From: Haplosporangium gracile
Lineage: Eukaryota; Mortierellomycota; Mortierellomycetes; Mortierellales; Mortierellaceae
Length of the DNA stretch: 30,831 bases
Assembly (NCBI GenBank): GCA_015499985.1
Contig: JAAAUF010000491.1
Location: forward strand, 1-30,831
Reading direction: 5' to 3'
Part shown: in pieces, positions 30,595 through 30,831 of the stretch
Layout: every line of letters begins with the position of its first letter
Position numbering within the stretch: the stretch's first letter is position 1
The notes under the pieces: generated by a model
What the model was told of the DNA's origin: nothing
Database searches by the model: none
Seen by the model: the letters and a program-made list of their open reading frames with translations, nothing else
Translations under genes and position numbers: made by a program

Positions 30595-30831
30595 CCCTTT
30601 TTCTTTCTCTGGCGTCGACTGCGATGAGCTGATGGGTAAAAAAAGAGATGCCAAGTCATCCCACTAGACAGGAGTTCGTGTCCAGGGACTCATTTCTCTT
30701 TCCTCTGCTATTTTTCCAGTTTATCCTATTCCTCCTTGTCATAGACTTATTTTTCCATTGATTTTTTTTTTTTCGTACTTAATCTGCCGTAGTACTCTCC
30801 ATTTCTCTCATTCTCCCTCTTTTTCTGGCCG

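Larger units (their letters stand above)
24761..30831. other. About 6 kb with no recognisable gene
   Basis: No open frame on either strand has a family motif, and none could be chained by good splice sites into a protein-like product; the longest frames are low-complexity or basic/Phe-rich noise. No tRNA- or rRNA-like element was recognised. Contents seen are a GTT repeat (24940-24961), a nested AT-rich inverted repeat (27615-27677), a CG-alternating patch near 28200-28209, a CA repeat (30402-30424), and a TATA-like element (30585-30594). It could be the long upstream region of the Mga2-like gene and of a gene beyond the right edge, or hold a noncoding RNA. Confidence 0.5.

Noticed and set aside
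24761..30831. tRNA or other structured RNA gene
   Set aside because: I looked for T-arm-like GTTCGA stretches with matching acceptor and anticodon arms and found none; I cannot run a covariance search, so a divergent RNA remains possible.

Overview
The window is nuclear DNA from a fungus. Protein genes are split by short GT-AG introns (about 70-350 nt, one of about 920 nt) and the families are eukaryotic: Mediator subunit 6, an F-box/LRR protein, a glomulin-like protein, an Mga2/Spt23-type IPT/TIG-ankyrin factor, a NET-domain protein. Very long Ser/Thr/Gln/Asp/Gly tracts, CT-rich promoters and many microsatellites fit an early-diverging fungus, and Mortierellaceae is my best guess from style alone (low certainty). 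A run of ten N shows that this is a draft assembly. There are no prokaryotic operons, CRISPR arrays, rRNA genes or recognisable transposons.

Layout, left to right: (1) the 5' part of a short-chain dehydrogenase gene on the minus strand, running off the left edge; (2) a four-exon universal-stress-protein gene, minus, 1327-4177, with one unusually long intron; (3) about 2.7 kb without a convincing gene; (4) a NET-domain acidic protein gene, plus, 6906-8780, start uncertain; (5) a FIST-domain protein gene, minus, 9384-11224, sharing a 242-bp divergent promoter with (6) MED6, plus, 11467-13114; (7) a glomulin/Ybp/ALF4-family gene, plus, 13288-15801; (8) an F-box/LRR gene, plus, 16030-18980, broken only by the assembly gap; (9) a five-exon Mga2/Spt23-like gene, minus, 19203-24172; (10) about 6.6 kb to the right edge in which I see no gene, only promoter-like, simple-repeat and AT-rich sequence.

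Working relationships are mostly inferred. Genes 4, 6 and 9 act in or near transcription (chromatin-reader partner, Mediator head, membrane-lipid/hypoxia-type activator). Genes 5, 7 and 8 all belong to families with links to cullin-RING/SCF ubiquitin ligases (FIST domains occur in FBXO22; glomulin binds the RING protein RBX1; F-box proteins are SCF substrate receptors). Mga2/Spt23 proteins in yeast are released by ubiquitin-dependent processing, so the neighbourhood has a ubiquitin flavour, though fungal genes with separate promoters are often neighbours by chance.

I joined exons by splice-site consensus plus reading-frame continuity; every multi-exon model below keeps frame across all its junctions. 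I did not find a clearly new biological system. The best leads are the Mga2-like protein that ends in extra ankyrin repeats instead of a membrane anchor, the NET domain without a bromodomain, and the large gene-free right end.
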